Positions 1 through 12,800 of a stretch of 64,000 nucleotides of DNA are shown piece after piece (position 1 is the first letter of the stretch; every line of letters starts with the position of its first letter). Under the pieces are notes generated by a model. That model was not told where the DNA came from and did not search any database. It worked only from the letters and a program-made list of their open reading frames with translations. This DNA is from Dasypus novemcinctus. Lineage: Eukaryota > Chordata > Mammalia > Cingulata > Dasypodidae. The stretch is taken from assembly GCF_030445035.2 (NCBI RefSeq), contig NC_080678.1, positions 118,177,947 through 118,241,946 on the forward strand, read 5' to 3'. Made by a program: the position numbers and the translations under genes.

Positions 1-1424
1 GGATGCCCTTGCAGGCCAATGGCCCCATGTGGCTTTTGTGGTCTGACCTCAGTATATTCAGGCAGTGGGAAGATCAGGAGGAAGGTACAGGCTTGATGCT
101 GAAACATATTTTTTCCACCCTGTCTTGTTTGCTGCTTGGTTTCAGGATTCACAGCTCACAGAGTGGTTAGTGACCTCACAGGTCATCAGGCTCAATCTCC
201 ACCTGGGGATAGAACTGCACTGCTAATCTACCTCCACTCACACATGTCCAGTGCCCAGGGACACATTCTTTACGGAGACACTGTGAAGATAACTCTGAAT
301 TTTAGGTCAGGTTTCCTTGCATGGACCAACATTTTCATACCCTGCAGGAATGGCCCCATCTAAACTGAAAATTAACCTCCCATCTCCTGACCTCCAATCC
401 TACCTTCCAGAAGCAGCCACTTGCAAAACCTCTTCTTTTGTGAGCATGTTGCACATTATTCTGATAACATGGTTGTACTGAGTACAGTTTCTTATTAAAG
501 TTTACATATTATCTCTTGAACTCTTCCATTTTCCTAACAGAGTTAAATAATTTCAGACTAAGTATTTATTGCTTACTTTGCAATTACAATATATTGTTTA
601 TAGCTGAGCTATTTATTATGGTGTTTAGTTTTTAATGATTTGTTATGTTTATTTTTTATCTTGTTACTTCAGGGATCTTTTAGTTTCCCATGCTTTCTGA
701 TTATGTAGAAGCTTCCCTCTTATATAACTAGCTTCCCGATTTTTTCATAGATATTCTCTTAATTCTCTGAGACTATGAATTGCAGAATTTTTACATTTTA
801 TCCTGCTCACCGATTCTTCTGAATTTTTCTGGTTTTTGCTGTAGGTACTGATATTTTGGTCACAAATTTTAAGAGCTGAGGTGTTCCTCGAGTGTCTGAC
901 CATCTTTGTCCATTCTCATCTAAAAGGGGGGCACAAAAACACTATCATGGCTCATTGTGCCAGAAGCTTTTTGCTATTCCACACTGTGTCCTTCTCCAGT
1001 CTTTGGGTATCCCGTGACTCATTCTACTGGCCATAAGCCTTTGCTTTCTTTCTGTAGCCTAGAACCTCCTTCAAAATCATCTCAAACTGGGAACTTTCCT
1101 AGATGGTGTGTGTGAGTTGATGACTCTTGCTTCCTATAAATATTCTTGTAATTGTAATTCTTTGGAAGGCCCTTTTCAGTCAGGGCAAGAAGAGAAGAGT
1201 AGAGAGAAGTGTTAGCATTAGCTAGGAAAAGGAGGGGCCTTGTACTTTTTCCTGTGGGCTGAGAAGGGTAAAGTCTGTACTGTGAGTGCCTTTTCAGAAG
1301 CTAGAGCTTTGCAGTCCAGAAGTTGTCCAATGCTAGAGAAGACCCAGAGTGCCTGCACCTCCTGCAAAAGGCAGAGCAGGTGCTTTGTGATTGGAGACGG
1401 GTTCTTATCCATGCTAGCCCCAGA

Positions 1425-1560
1425 AAGTGTGGCCAACGACTTGACCTGCCTGACCCTCAGTTATCCCATCTGTGAAATGGTAGTAACACCGGTCATCAGG
1501 TTGTCCTGGAATTGGAAGTCATGCATAAAAAGTGCCTGGGATATAAATACCCCATAAATG
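1425..1560 (+). mobile_element. MIR SINE fragment
   Basis: Resembles the MIR core: TTGACCTGCCTGACCCTCAG, then TCATCTGTGAAATGG-like sequence and AAAAGTGCCTGG. Old and diverged. Confidence 0.6.
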
Positions 1561-1619
1561 ATAGTCCTGATATCTTTAGAACCATCTGTCCTTAGTTTCC
1601 TCATTGTCTGCTGGCAGTT

Positions 1620-1815
1620 TTACTTATTTAAAATTTTTTTTAAAAAAGATAAATAGATCACACAACTCTTATGTTAAAAAATGCAAGTTCCCATATACCC
1701 CACTCCCCACTCCCCACCCCCCACCCCCACTCCTCCCACATCAACATCCTCTTTTATCAGTAAGGCACATTCATTGTATTTGGTGAATACACCCTGGAGC
1801 GCTGCTCTGCTGACC
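1620..1815 (-). mobile_element. L1 3' end, antisense
   Basis: T-rich start followed by CCCATATACCCC and a C-rich tract, then the reverse complement of the L1 3' UTR motif seen at 49380 (CACATTCATTGTATTTGGTG). It is truncated. Confidence 0.6.
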
Positions 1816-1884
1816 GTTTTAGACACAGCCTAGAGGAGGCAGTAAAGAGGGAGGGGAGGAGAAGGTTGCTCTTGCGTGTATAGC

Positions 1885-2985
1885 AATGTCTGTAAACAGG
1901 ACATGGAGATTTGTTTTAGTTTCCTCATTGCTAAAGCAAATACCATACAGTGGGTTGGATTAAACACAAAGCCAGCTAACAGGGAGGTGAAGAAGGTCAA
2001 CCACCACACCAGGGAGCCAAGAGTGCCTACAACTGCAAACAGGAGAACTGCATCCATCATCCAAGTGGAAGCTAAGCCCCCTCTTGATACAGAGGTGGAG
2101 TGGACATAACCATCCCAGGGTCCACAGGATGGAGGAGTGGAGTATGGATTAGAGGAGACTTGCTGATGCTCTATTCTGGAATTGTGATTAGTGATGGAAG
2201 TAAATGTGGCATTGAGGTGGAGAAAGTGGCCATGGTGGCTGCTGGGGGTGGGGAGTGGGAAGAAGAGATGTGATGTGGGGGCATTTTCAGGACTTGGAAC
2301 TGTCCTGGGTGATACTGTAGGGACAGTTACTGGACATTGTGTGTCCTCCCATGGCCCACTGGGTGGACTGGGGGAGAGTATGGTCTTAAATGTGGACCAT
2401 TGACCATGTGGTGCAGCAGTGCTCAGAGATGTGTTCATCGAGTGCAGTGAGTGTCCCATGATGTTGGAGGAGGTTGTTGTTGTAGGAGGAGTGGGGTAAG
2501 GGGGTGGGGAGTATATGGGGACCTCATATTTTTTAATGTAACATTGAAAAATAAAGACAAAAATTTATTGGCTCATGGTTTTGATGTTAGAGAGGTCCAA
2601 GCCAAGATGATGCTTTCTTCCCGAAGACTGGCCTCCCAGGGCAGGCTGTTTAGGTCTTTCGTCCTGAGCCCCTACATCATGATGCAATGCACATGGCAGC
2701 CTCTCCTGGTCTCCCCCTTCTCTTCTAGGCTCTGTTGACTTTTACCTTCCAGCTGCTCCCTTTCTGGCTTTTTCTCTGTGACCTTACCTATAAGGTCTTC
2801 AGTAACAGGATTAGGACCCATTCTGGACCACATACTACTGAGGCAACCTCATCAAAGTCCTTATCCTCAAGGGTTCATACCCAGAGTAATGGATTTAGTT
2901 TCAGAACATGTTTTTTTTATGGGATACAGAGCTCCAAACTGCCCAAAGTTACATTAATTGCTGGAAGGGAAAGGAAGGGCCTCCC
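1885..2985 (-). repeat. Old interspersed repeat split by an L1 3' UTR
   Basis: The outer parts (1885-1970 and 2566-2985) form one old repeat: ACAGTGGGTTGGATTAAAC, then TTTATTGGCTCATGGTTTTG. A sense L1 3' UTR fragment (about 1976-2565), very similar to 48855-49540 and ending in CATTGAAAAATAAAGAC, sits between them. The outer family is not named with confidence; 42165-42470 looks related. Confidence 0.55.
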
Positions 2986-3747
2986 TGTGGGTTGGTCCCT
3001 CTGATGCATGCAATAGGGGGGACTTGAGTGGTCACAGATCCAGGGAGAGAGCCAGCAGGGAATAAGGAGGCCTGGGGCCAGCCTTGCCCCCATGACTTAC
3101 CTCTGCAGGCCCTCAGACTGCAGGGCTGCAAGGAACCCAGGCACCTACCACTTCCTTCCATAACCTGAGTCATGCCCAGCTCCACAAAGCTGTACACAAC
3201 AGATCTGTGGATGTGCAATGACCTTGAACCCAGGGGAGATACGTAGATATGAGCAGCTTCTCACCTGGCCAAAAGGGGCTCTGAGCCTCAGCCTCCTCCA
3301 ACCACCTCTCTTCTTCCAGGCACTGAACACAACCTGGAGAAGCTTCTCCATTTACTCAGAGGGAGAAAGAGCCTGAAAGTGTGGGCAGGAGGGCCTGTGG
3401 CTTTCCCTGCTGGTCAGCACCTGATGGGCTCAGCCAGCCAATCCATCACCCCCATCCTGGCCCTCTCGGCTCCTCCAGTGTCCACACCTCCATCTGCCTG
3501 GGGCTGACTTGGCTTCAGCACTGGAAGGTCCTGGTCCAGGAAGCTCCTCTGACTTGGGCAAACAGGCTGGGGGCGCCCCTGCCCTGCTCACCAGATGTGC
3601 CATGGGGCCTGAGGGCTGCTGCTCTCCAAGGCTGTGTCCGGGAGGGAGGCGCCTGTTAGAGAGGCTGCTGGAATTGGGGGACAGGTAGAAACTCTGCTTG
3701 CCCAACAGGGCACCTCGTCCCCCTGACCCATGCCCTCTTGTCCTCAG

Positions 3748-3819
3748 GTCGACGTTTGTGGGGAAAAGCTGGAAGAGCATAAACAGATTTGTTGCTGACA
3801 TCTCCAATAAATTAAAGAA
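3748..3819 (+). CDS. ANTXRL: ANTXRL exon (vWA, first one visible)
   Basis: 72 nt, acceptor TCCTCAG, donor AA|GTATGG. It encodes [20 protein letters not shown] and onward. In ANTXR1/2 the equivalent 72-nt exon opens with SGSV, the second half of the DxSxS metal motif. Here the first Ser is kept and the second position is Phe. The leading G completes a codon from an upstream exon that was not found in the window. The donor is weaker than the others in the gene. The exon length and phase match the family. Confidence 0.8.
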
Positions 3820-6800
3820 GTATGGCTTCTCCGAGCTGCGGGCCCCTTGGGCTGTGGGAGCTCGGCCCCGGCCAGGCAGAGCACACATTCCTTGGAGCCT
3901 CCAGGGGCCTGCATGTCCCTTGGGTGGGAGCCCTGAGCCCAGGGCTCTGAACAAGAGCAGAGGACAGATGGAGAGATGCCAGTGGACGCCCCCTATGGTG
4001 GCCAAGGGGTGGTGCCAAGGGGAGGGAGCTCAGTAAAATCCATCCATGGCCAGGACAGGGAGGTGGGGACCAGCTCCCCAGAGAGGGCTAATTGTTGGAG
4101 GAGGGGCGATGGGGGAGGGGAGATGGGGGAGGGGAAGGAGGGACAGAGCTGCAAGAATATCACAGTAGAAGGGAGACGCCTCAGAGATGCGAGTGCAGGT
4201 CTTGATGTCACTGCAGGTGTGTGCAGGTGTGCGCAGGTGTGCACAGTTGTGCGCAGGTGTGCACATGCGTCTTCTGGGGTGTTGGGCTCTAGGGGTGGGC
4301 AGAATGCCATCCTGGCACCCGCTCTTGCGTGAAGCCTCCAAGTCCTTCACTCAAGTTGTCGGCACTGCCTGGTGGGGAGTGGGCCCAGACGTGAGACGCG
4401 GTGGGGAGGGGACGGCTGGGCGGGGACCCGGCCTGGCTGCCTGGGCGTGCAGCTTCCAGCTGTGAGTGGCCTCTCACGAGTGGGTGCTTCCTCGCAGCCC
4501 GAAAATGCGGATCGCCTTCATCACGTTCGACTCTCAGGCCTACGTGTCCATGGACCTCACGTCAGACGAGTAAGACCCCCGGATGTCCTCAGTGGACCCA
4601 GAGGCCCCACAGGGCAGTGAGGAGCAAGCCCCAGTGTCAGGCTGGCCCTCACCCAGGACCTGGGTTCCTCGGGGACGCCTGGCACCTGGCACTGCCTCCC
4701 CCATTGTTCTCTCCTCACCCCTTGCCCTGTCTCCCTTGTCCCGAGCACCCGCTGGCAGCACGTCCCTTCATCAGAGTCTCTGAAGAGTCCAGGGACCCAG
4801 GGGGGCTGGTGGAGACTCGTGCATGTTCTGTCTCAGCCCTGCTTGTGCTGTGAGCCCAGCTCTGTGCCTGCTCATCCCCCTCTAGATTTGGGGGGGCAGG
4901 GTCCGAACCAGGCGGGACGATGGGGGCAGTCAGGGTGCTGGAGCAAAGGGTCTGGGGAAGCCAGAGTGGGTCAAAAAGAGGAGCCCAAGGGCAGGGTCCC
5001 GCAGGCATGGGACAGGCACAGGTGGGGGCATGCGGTGGCCTGAATGGGGTCACAAAGCCTGGAAGTGGGGCTGGTGAAGTGCCTGGTGGCCGCAGGGTCC
5101 AGGCACTTGGGGACGCCAGTGCTGGGGTCCCATCCCGAGTGGGGAGCCAAAGGAGCCTTGGGTACATGTCAGCCTGGGGGTGGTGCCTGGGGTTGGAGCA
5201 GAGCAGGCTGCCCGCACCTTGGAGGGAAGCCAGGGCAGCAGGGGAGGCAGGAGGCAGCACCTGAGGGGGGTGCCGGGGGGGCCAGGCCTCCCCATGGTGC
5301 TCCAGGAGGAGCTGCAAGGGCTGATGCTCTGGGCAGGGGTGAGAGCATGGAGGGGGAGTGGGTGTCATGTGGGTTTGGAGGTGGGAGGAAGCAAGTCTTG
5401 GAAAGCTACTGGGTGGGGCAGTGGTGTCCAGGGGAAGCTGGCCTGGGGCAGGAAGGCCCCCCCAGGCAGGAGGCTGCGGGAGCCGTGCAGGAAGGACACG
5501 TGCAGGGAGCCCTGAGTCCTCAAGCAGCAGCCCTGGGGGCACGTGGCCTGCAGCAGAGCTGGGGTGGCCTGGGACTGGTGCTCCCACAGGTGCTCCCTGC
5601 CGGAGCTGAGGAGGGGTGGGCAGAGGGGTGGGGTAGGGCCTGAAGGGTCCCTGGACTTGGGAGCAGAGGGAGCCCGACCCCCTGGGGGGTGTGGAGAGCG
5701 TGTGGCCGTGGGTGGCAGGTGCAGGGTCCTGGTGGATCTGCTGTGGGGGCAGAGGCCAGAGCACAGGGACTGGGTGGCCCCAGCTGGGCTGTCAGGAGAG
5801 TGAGACCAGGGAGGGGGGTCCTAGGGCAAGAGGCACCTGCAGGAGGAAGGGCTTGCCCAGGGAGGTGGAGCCTGCACACCAGCCTCGAGGGGCCCCAGTC
5901 CCACCTCCTGAGCTGGGCGGGCCTGTGAGGCCACCCACACTGCCCCCCCTCTGCCCACAACCCACCCTCCTCCCAGCTTTCGGCCTTTCTCCCCCAGCAA
6001 GCCTAGGAACCCTCTTAGGCCTATTTGCTGCTTCCTCTAGCACTGACACAAGCATCTAGAGGCACTGAGCCCCCCCCCACAGGGGGCTGCTGAACAGGGG
6101 AGGGGGTGGGCAGTGGAGAAGCAGGACGAGTTTTCCCAAACTCAGCCTCCCATGGGCCACCTGCGGGGGGTCCCCCAGGAGTTCCACAGAAACACTGGTC
6201 CCTCGTGAGTGCTGCCTCGCAGCTGCATGTGCAGGGATGCCCCCGCTGTGGAGTGGACGGTCAGAGGCAGGGCCCCTGGGGCTGGGGGCTGGGTGCTGTG
6301 GGTCAGGGATGCACCCAGCAAGCCAGGCCGAGCCCATGGGGACAGCGGAGCCCTGTCTGCATGTGAGATGCACCAGCATCCTTGCACGTCCACGCAGAGT
6401 GACGGTGGGAGGGCCACGCCCACCTCCACTGCCTTCTCCATGTTGCGTTTCAGAGAATATCTTCAACAAGGTCTTCGGAGACTCATGCGTGAGCGTAATC
6501 TGGTGCCATCTTCCTACGTGAATGTAGGACTAGAGAAGGTACAGCTGCTGGAGCCTGGGGAGTTCATGCCTCTGTATCACGTTCTTAGAGGGCTCCTTGC
6601 TCATCTAACCCCCTTGTCCAACATTTCCTTCTTTTGTTGCAGGCAAATATGATGATGAGAAAATCCAGCTCTCAAGGTAAGCCCCCTCCTGCCCTCTGTG
6701 TTCTCAGGGGCCCAGGGCAAAGCCGGGTTTGGGCATCAGTGCGTTTGGGTCCCGATCCCTCCCCTACGTTCTAGCTCTGAGCTGGAGGAAGTTCCTTACG

Positions 6801-9800
6801 GTCTCCCAGTTACAGATTCCTCTGTACGAGGAGGCTAAGATAATACCCACCTCGCCTTTACGAGAACTAAGGTATCTGCCTGCACCTTTGGATTTGAGAG
6901 GCTGCAGGTGCATCCAGGTGAGGCCACTTACCTCTCTGATCTGCAGTTGGGAAAAGATAAGGAAGCAGACGAGGGCCCCACGCAGACATAAGGTTTGATT
7001 TACAGAACGTCTTCTCGACTGCCACCCTTTGTTGCCTGCTGAGCCCTCTGAGCTGCACTGTGGCTTTCGGCTCTTCTTCCTTCCACCCTGTGCCTCCCTC
7101 CCTGATGGTATTGGGTGCTGTCCTCAGACCAGGACTGACGTCCCTCCAGGCTTCTCAGGGGGCTGCACTGTGGTTTGCAGAGCCCTTGGCTGGGTGCATG
7201 GTCCCCCTTCAAGGGCCTTGGCCAGGGGCTCTGGGGCCTGGGACACTGGCAGGAACCCCCAGGCCAGCCCGGCTCAGGGATTGCTTACCCTAAACCTGCA
7301 GCCCACCCATTACAGCAGGTCAGCCTGTGGTCTCCCTGCTGTTCTGGAGTCTTGCACCTGTCAGGTGCACGAGCTGGGTTTCCCTTCCTGGCACAGGTGG
7401 TACCATCTGGTGGGGGAGGGTGGGGCAGCCTGGCAGAAGGGGCCCTGAGTTGGGCTCAGTCTCCTGTCTGCCAGGTGGGTCCTGGCTCAGGCCCTTCTCT
7501 GCTGAAAGCCTGCAGAGTAGGGTGGCTGGCACATGCATCCCGGTGAGCTGCCCACGCCTTGCCTGCGAGGACTTGGTGTGGGGCACTGGGCCGTGTCCCA
7601 GCATGGGCAGCCCTGCAGTTCTGCTGCCATGGCTCCCTGGTGCACCCCAAGTGCCATTCCCACCTGGCCCCTCTTTGCTTGTCCTCCAGGTAGGAAGGTC
7701 ACCAGAGTGGTCTATGCTCTGATGGCTGCAAACATACCTCAAGGGGCAGACTGGCTGGCTGCGGAGGAAGTGAGTCCAATCCATCATTACAGCCATTATG
7801 CTGCACTGATTCTGGGGAATTCTACTCAACACCTTCTTTCTCTTAGGCTCGAAAGGCTCGGAAGATGGGAGCTATCGTTTTCACCATTGGTGCGAACGAC
7901 TTTGAGCAAAAACAGGTAAGTGAGAACAGGTAATGCAGGGGCCGCCCTTGAGCCTGATTGGGGGCAGGTGTCAGAGGCTGCTTTCCCCAGGTAGCCCAGG
8001 GATGCCATCCTAACCCTCCCCCCCCAATTACTTGGGTCTACCCCGTCCACTTTAAAGGATGGAGTTGGCAGGCTCAGTTGCACCCCAGCTGAGGGTGGAG
8101 GCCGTCCCCCATGAGTTCTGCTGCAGATGAAGGATCTAGTTCCAGGGAAACACTGCCCAGACCCTGACGTGTTGGCCAGGCACTGTCCCATTTGTGGAAC
8201 CAGCTGCCCCTTCCATGCCCTGGCTGTGCGTCCCAACCACCTCCTCTCCCTCATAGCTGGAAGGAATTGCACATTCCAAGGACCATGTGTTTGGGGTCCC
8301 TGATCTGAACTCCCTGTCAAGCATCAGTTCCCAGGTGAGTGGAAACTGGACGTGAGAAGCCCGATGGGTGTGAGAAGCTGAAAGTGAGGAGGGGCTTGTC
8401 GAGAATCTCCCCACAGCTAACACCCTGCCCTTCTGCCCACTGTGGATTCTAGGTAATTGAGAAGAGCTGCATCGAAATTAAATATCTGGAACCTACCAAT
8501 GTCTGCATGGGAGGTAAGGGCTGAGGTGTCACTAGTGTAGACAGAGGTATGTGTGTGCATGTGCATGTACATCCATGTGTGTATGTGGATATGCATGTGT
8601 GTATGTGTGTGAATTGTGTGTGTGTGCCTTTCATGAGTGTATATATGTGCATGTGGGTGTTGGCATGTGTTTGTGTGTGTGTGTATGTACATGTGTTGTT
8701 GTTGTGGTTGAGGCTGTATAGACCCCAGAAAGGCATGTTCTTAAAGCTATTCCATTCTTGTGGGTGTGAACCTAATGTACGTAGGGTCTTTCCCTTTTGA
8801 TAAGGTTACTTCATTTAAGGCATAGCCCAGGGTTGTTCTCTGTCCTATTACTGGAGTTGTTTAAAGTGAATGAAATTCAGAAGAAGAGAGAGACAGCAAC
8901 AGAAGCAAGATGCTGGAAATAAGGACACCCAGCAGATGCACCATGTGCCATGCAACATACATTGGAGTCCAGGACCATCAGCAGGTGGTCTTCAGGAAGA
9001 AGACCTCAGAACTGTAATCTGAAAGCAAATAAATCCCCACTCTAAAAGCCAACCCATTTCTGGTATGTTGCTTTTGGCAGCCTAGCAAACTGGAACAGAT
9101 TTTGGTAATAAGAAAGTGGGTAGCTGCTATTGCAAATACCAAAAATGTTTAAAAAGCTGTTAGATGGGACAACCAGCAAAATGGCAACAGAATAAGGAGC
9201 TCCTGGAGTCAGCTTGTGCTACAGGGCAGTTAGTAATCCCCCAGAGCTGTCTAAAACACCTGTTTGGGGCTTCCAGGAGACCAGACAAATATCCTGCAAC
9301 GTCAGGAGCTATTCTGTGTCTAGAAATGGAAGTTCCACTTCCAAAAACCAGGAAGACATGTTTGGGCACCAAATTCAACTACTAATTAGAAAATTCAGCG
9401 GGTTCAAATATAATCCTAAGAACTGCTAAAGTTTGAGCCAGTCCAAGTTTGAAAGAGGCCAGTAGCCACCATTTTGACTCCATCCCCCTGGATGAGGGTA
9501 AGCCAGGTTGACTGAAAATTACAGTGAAGGTAGGGACCAGCTTCTTTCACCAAGATCATCCTGCAGTCCTAGCCTATGCTTCAGCCCCACCTCTAGCAGA
9601 GAGGAAGCTGGCAGGCCCTACACCAGCCTCTCCGGGTAACTATGGGTTCATTTGTTTGGCACGGACCAAATAGTCAGAAGTCTACCAGGTCATCTGTCAT
9701 CATTTTGGGCCTGCATGGCATAGATTTCTGCCCACACCTGCAGCTTCATCTCCTCCCCAGGCAGGGAAGAAAGGGGCGTGAGCTTCATTAGTCTCTCTGG

Positions 9801-12800
9801 GCAACTGCAGTCTAGGCCTGTATGACTTGGATTATTATACAAGGCTGCAGCTGTGTCCCTACCCCTGGCAAAGGAGAAAACTGGGAGAAGCATCATCAGT
9901 CCCTGGGGCAATGAGGGTAGCTTGAACCTCCACAGCTTACAGCACCAATGACATCCTTGGCTTGTACTAAATAACGAGCAAGGGAGAAAAGGCAAGAGCC
10001 CTAAAGAGAGAAACTGCACCCAGAATAAATACATTTAGTAGCCACATGCCAAGCAGCAACAAAAAATTACAATCCACACCAAGAAACAGGAAGATATGGC
10101 CCAGTTAAAGGAACAAGACAAGCCTCCACATTACATAAAGGAGTTAAGACATCTAATCATAGATGTTCAAACAAACCTCAATAAATTCAATGAGATGGCT
10201 AAGGGGATTAAGGAAATTAAAAAGACATTGGATGAGCACAAAGAAGAATTTGAAAGCATACATAGAACAATAGCAGATCTTATGGGAATGAAAGGTGCAA
10301 TAAATGAAATTAAAAATACACTGGAATTATATAATAGCAGATTTGAAGATGCAGAAGGAAGGATTGGTGAGCTTGAAGAAATGAACTCTGAAAGCAAATA
10401 CACAAAAGAACAGATGAAGAAAAGTATGGAAAAAATTGAACATGGTCTTGGGGAACTAAATAACAGCAAGAGAAGTGCAAACATTCATGTCATGGGTGTC
10501 CCAGAAGGAGAAGAGAAGGAAAGGGGGCATAAGGAATATTTGAAGAAATACTGGTAGGAAATTTCCCAACCCTATTGAAGAATATAGATATCCATGTCCA
10601 AGGAGCACAATGTACTCCCAACTGAATAAATCCAAATAGACCAACTGTGAGGCACATACTAATCAGAATGTCAAATGCCAAAGTTGAAGGGAGAATTCTG
10701 AGAATAGCAAGAGAAAAGCAATGCATAACATGTAAAGGACACCCAATAAGACTAAGTGCCAATTTTGTATTAGAAACCACAGACGCTGTAAGACAGTGGT
10801 ATGATATATTTAAGATACTGCAAGAGGAAAAGTTTCCAGCCAAGAATCTTATATCCAGCAAGATTGTCTTTCAGAAATGAGGGAAAGTTTAGAACATTCA
10901 CAGATAAACAGAGACTGAGAGAGTTTGTAACCAAGAAATCAGCTTTGCAGGAAATACTAAAGGGAGTGCAGGAGCCTGAAAAGGCAGGAGAGAGAGGCTT
11001 AAGAGAGATTCTACAAATGAAGAACATATCAGTAAAAGTAAGTAAAAGTGTAAAAAGAATAGTGAAAATAAAATACAAAAGATAAAACCCAAATATTTAG
11101 AAATAAACTTAACCAACAATGTAAAGCATTTTTATTCAGAAACCTGCAACTCATTGTTAAAAGAAAAAAAAAAAGACCTAAATAATTGGAAGAACATTCC
11201 ATGCTCACAGATTGGAAAACTAAATATCATTAAAGATATCAATTCTACTCAAACTGATAAACAGATTCAATGCAAACCTGATAAAAATTCTACCAGCATT
11301 TAAAAAATAAATGGAAAACACACTTATCAAATTTATTTGGAAGGGTAAGGGGTCTTTAATAACCAGAAACATCTTAAGAGGAAAAGTGAAGTTGGTGGAC
11401 TCTCACTTCCAGTCTTTAATTCATATTACCTAGCTACAGTGGTAAAATAGCATGGTCCTGGCATAAAGACAGACACATAGACCGATGGATCCAGACTGAT
11501 GGTTCAAAAATAAGACCCTCACATCTATGGTTTAGTGATTTTTGACAAGCCTGTCAAACACCTCCAACTTGAGCAGAACAGTCCATTCAACAAATGGTGC
11601 TGAGAGAACTAGATATTCATAGTCAAAAGAAGGAAAGAGGACTCCCCTATATCTCACACTTTCTACAAAAATTAACTCAAAATGGATCAAAAATCTAAAT
11701 GTAAAAGCAGGAGCCATAAAGTTTCTAGAAGAAAATGTAGGAAAATATTTTTAAGACCTGGTGGTAGGTGGTGGAGTCTTAAAGGAGATAAGAGGAGGAC
11801 TGAGGTATACCACTGATGTTTAATGTATGTAAAAGTTTTAATTAACCTTACTGTAAAAGTGTGGAACTGTATAGAGTTGAAGGTACCACATTACAGTTAG
11901 TAACAGTGGGTTTATAAATGGGAATGTGGCTGAAAAGGGTAGTCTAGGAATGTAAATGCCAATTGACCAAAAGCTAGAGAATTACCTAGGGACTAAATCA
12001 CACAGTAAAACCAGAGGTGGGTGGGAATTGTGGTTGATGGTACAGATGCAAGAGTTCTTTGTGAGCTAGAGCAGAAGTACATCACTACTGCAGGTTGGTG
12101 GGAATGTGATGAAGCACGGGAAAACAATTGGAGTGACCTATGTGCTGTAGTTAACAGCAGTGATGTAATATTCATGCATCTATATTAAAGATGTACTGTG
12201 TTGATACTGTTTGAGTATGGAAAAAGTGTGCCAAATATATGCTATGGACCTAGTAATGATCAATGATATTATCTCATAATCTGTAACAAATGTTCCACCA
12301 TGGTGTGATGTGTTGACAGAGGGATGTTGTATAAGCATTCTGTACATGTACATGATTGTTTTGTAAGTTTGTAACTTCTATCATAAAAATACATTAAAAA
12401 CATAATAGCAGGGTGGTTTGGGGGGAAAATATACCAAATAAAAGATAAGGACTATGGTTAGGAGTAAGATTTTGAAGATATTTTTTCATAATTTGTAACA
12501 GATGTCTCACAACAATGCAAAATGTTGGTGGTGAGTTGATGTATGAGACCCCTGTATGATGTTATGCATGTTTGCTTTGTAAGTTCACAACTTTTCTATA
12601 CACATATTATTTATGTGTGTTCATGTATAAATGATATAAACATAAAAAATAATAATAATACGGTGGGTTAGGGAAAAATAAACCAAATATAAGATTCTTT
12701 GGTTATTAGTAGTATTTTAAGGATGCTCTTTAATCATGAGTAAAAAATGCTCCACAACAATGTAAGGTATTGGTGATAGGATGAGGTATGAGAGCCCTGT

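Larger units (their letters stand above)
1..3747 (+). other. Upstream intron, no exon found
   Basis: Apart from the repeats at 1425-2985 I see no exon. I searched for the family segment encoding DLYF(V/I)LDK with a donor in the required phase and did not find it, so the first exon is probably upstream of the window. Confidence 0.5.

Noticed and set aside
3145..3351. Candidate first exon of ANTXRL
   Set aside because: No sequence resembling the DLYF(V/I)LD strand or a donor in the needed phase.
4715..5764. 349-residue open frame on the minus strand
   Set aside because: GC-rich intron, Pro/Ala-rich translation with no domain, overlapping equally open frames on the other strand.
10096..10557. 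153-residue coiled-coil protein gene
   Set aside because: L1 ORF1 remnant within a dead element.
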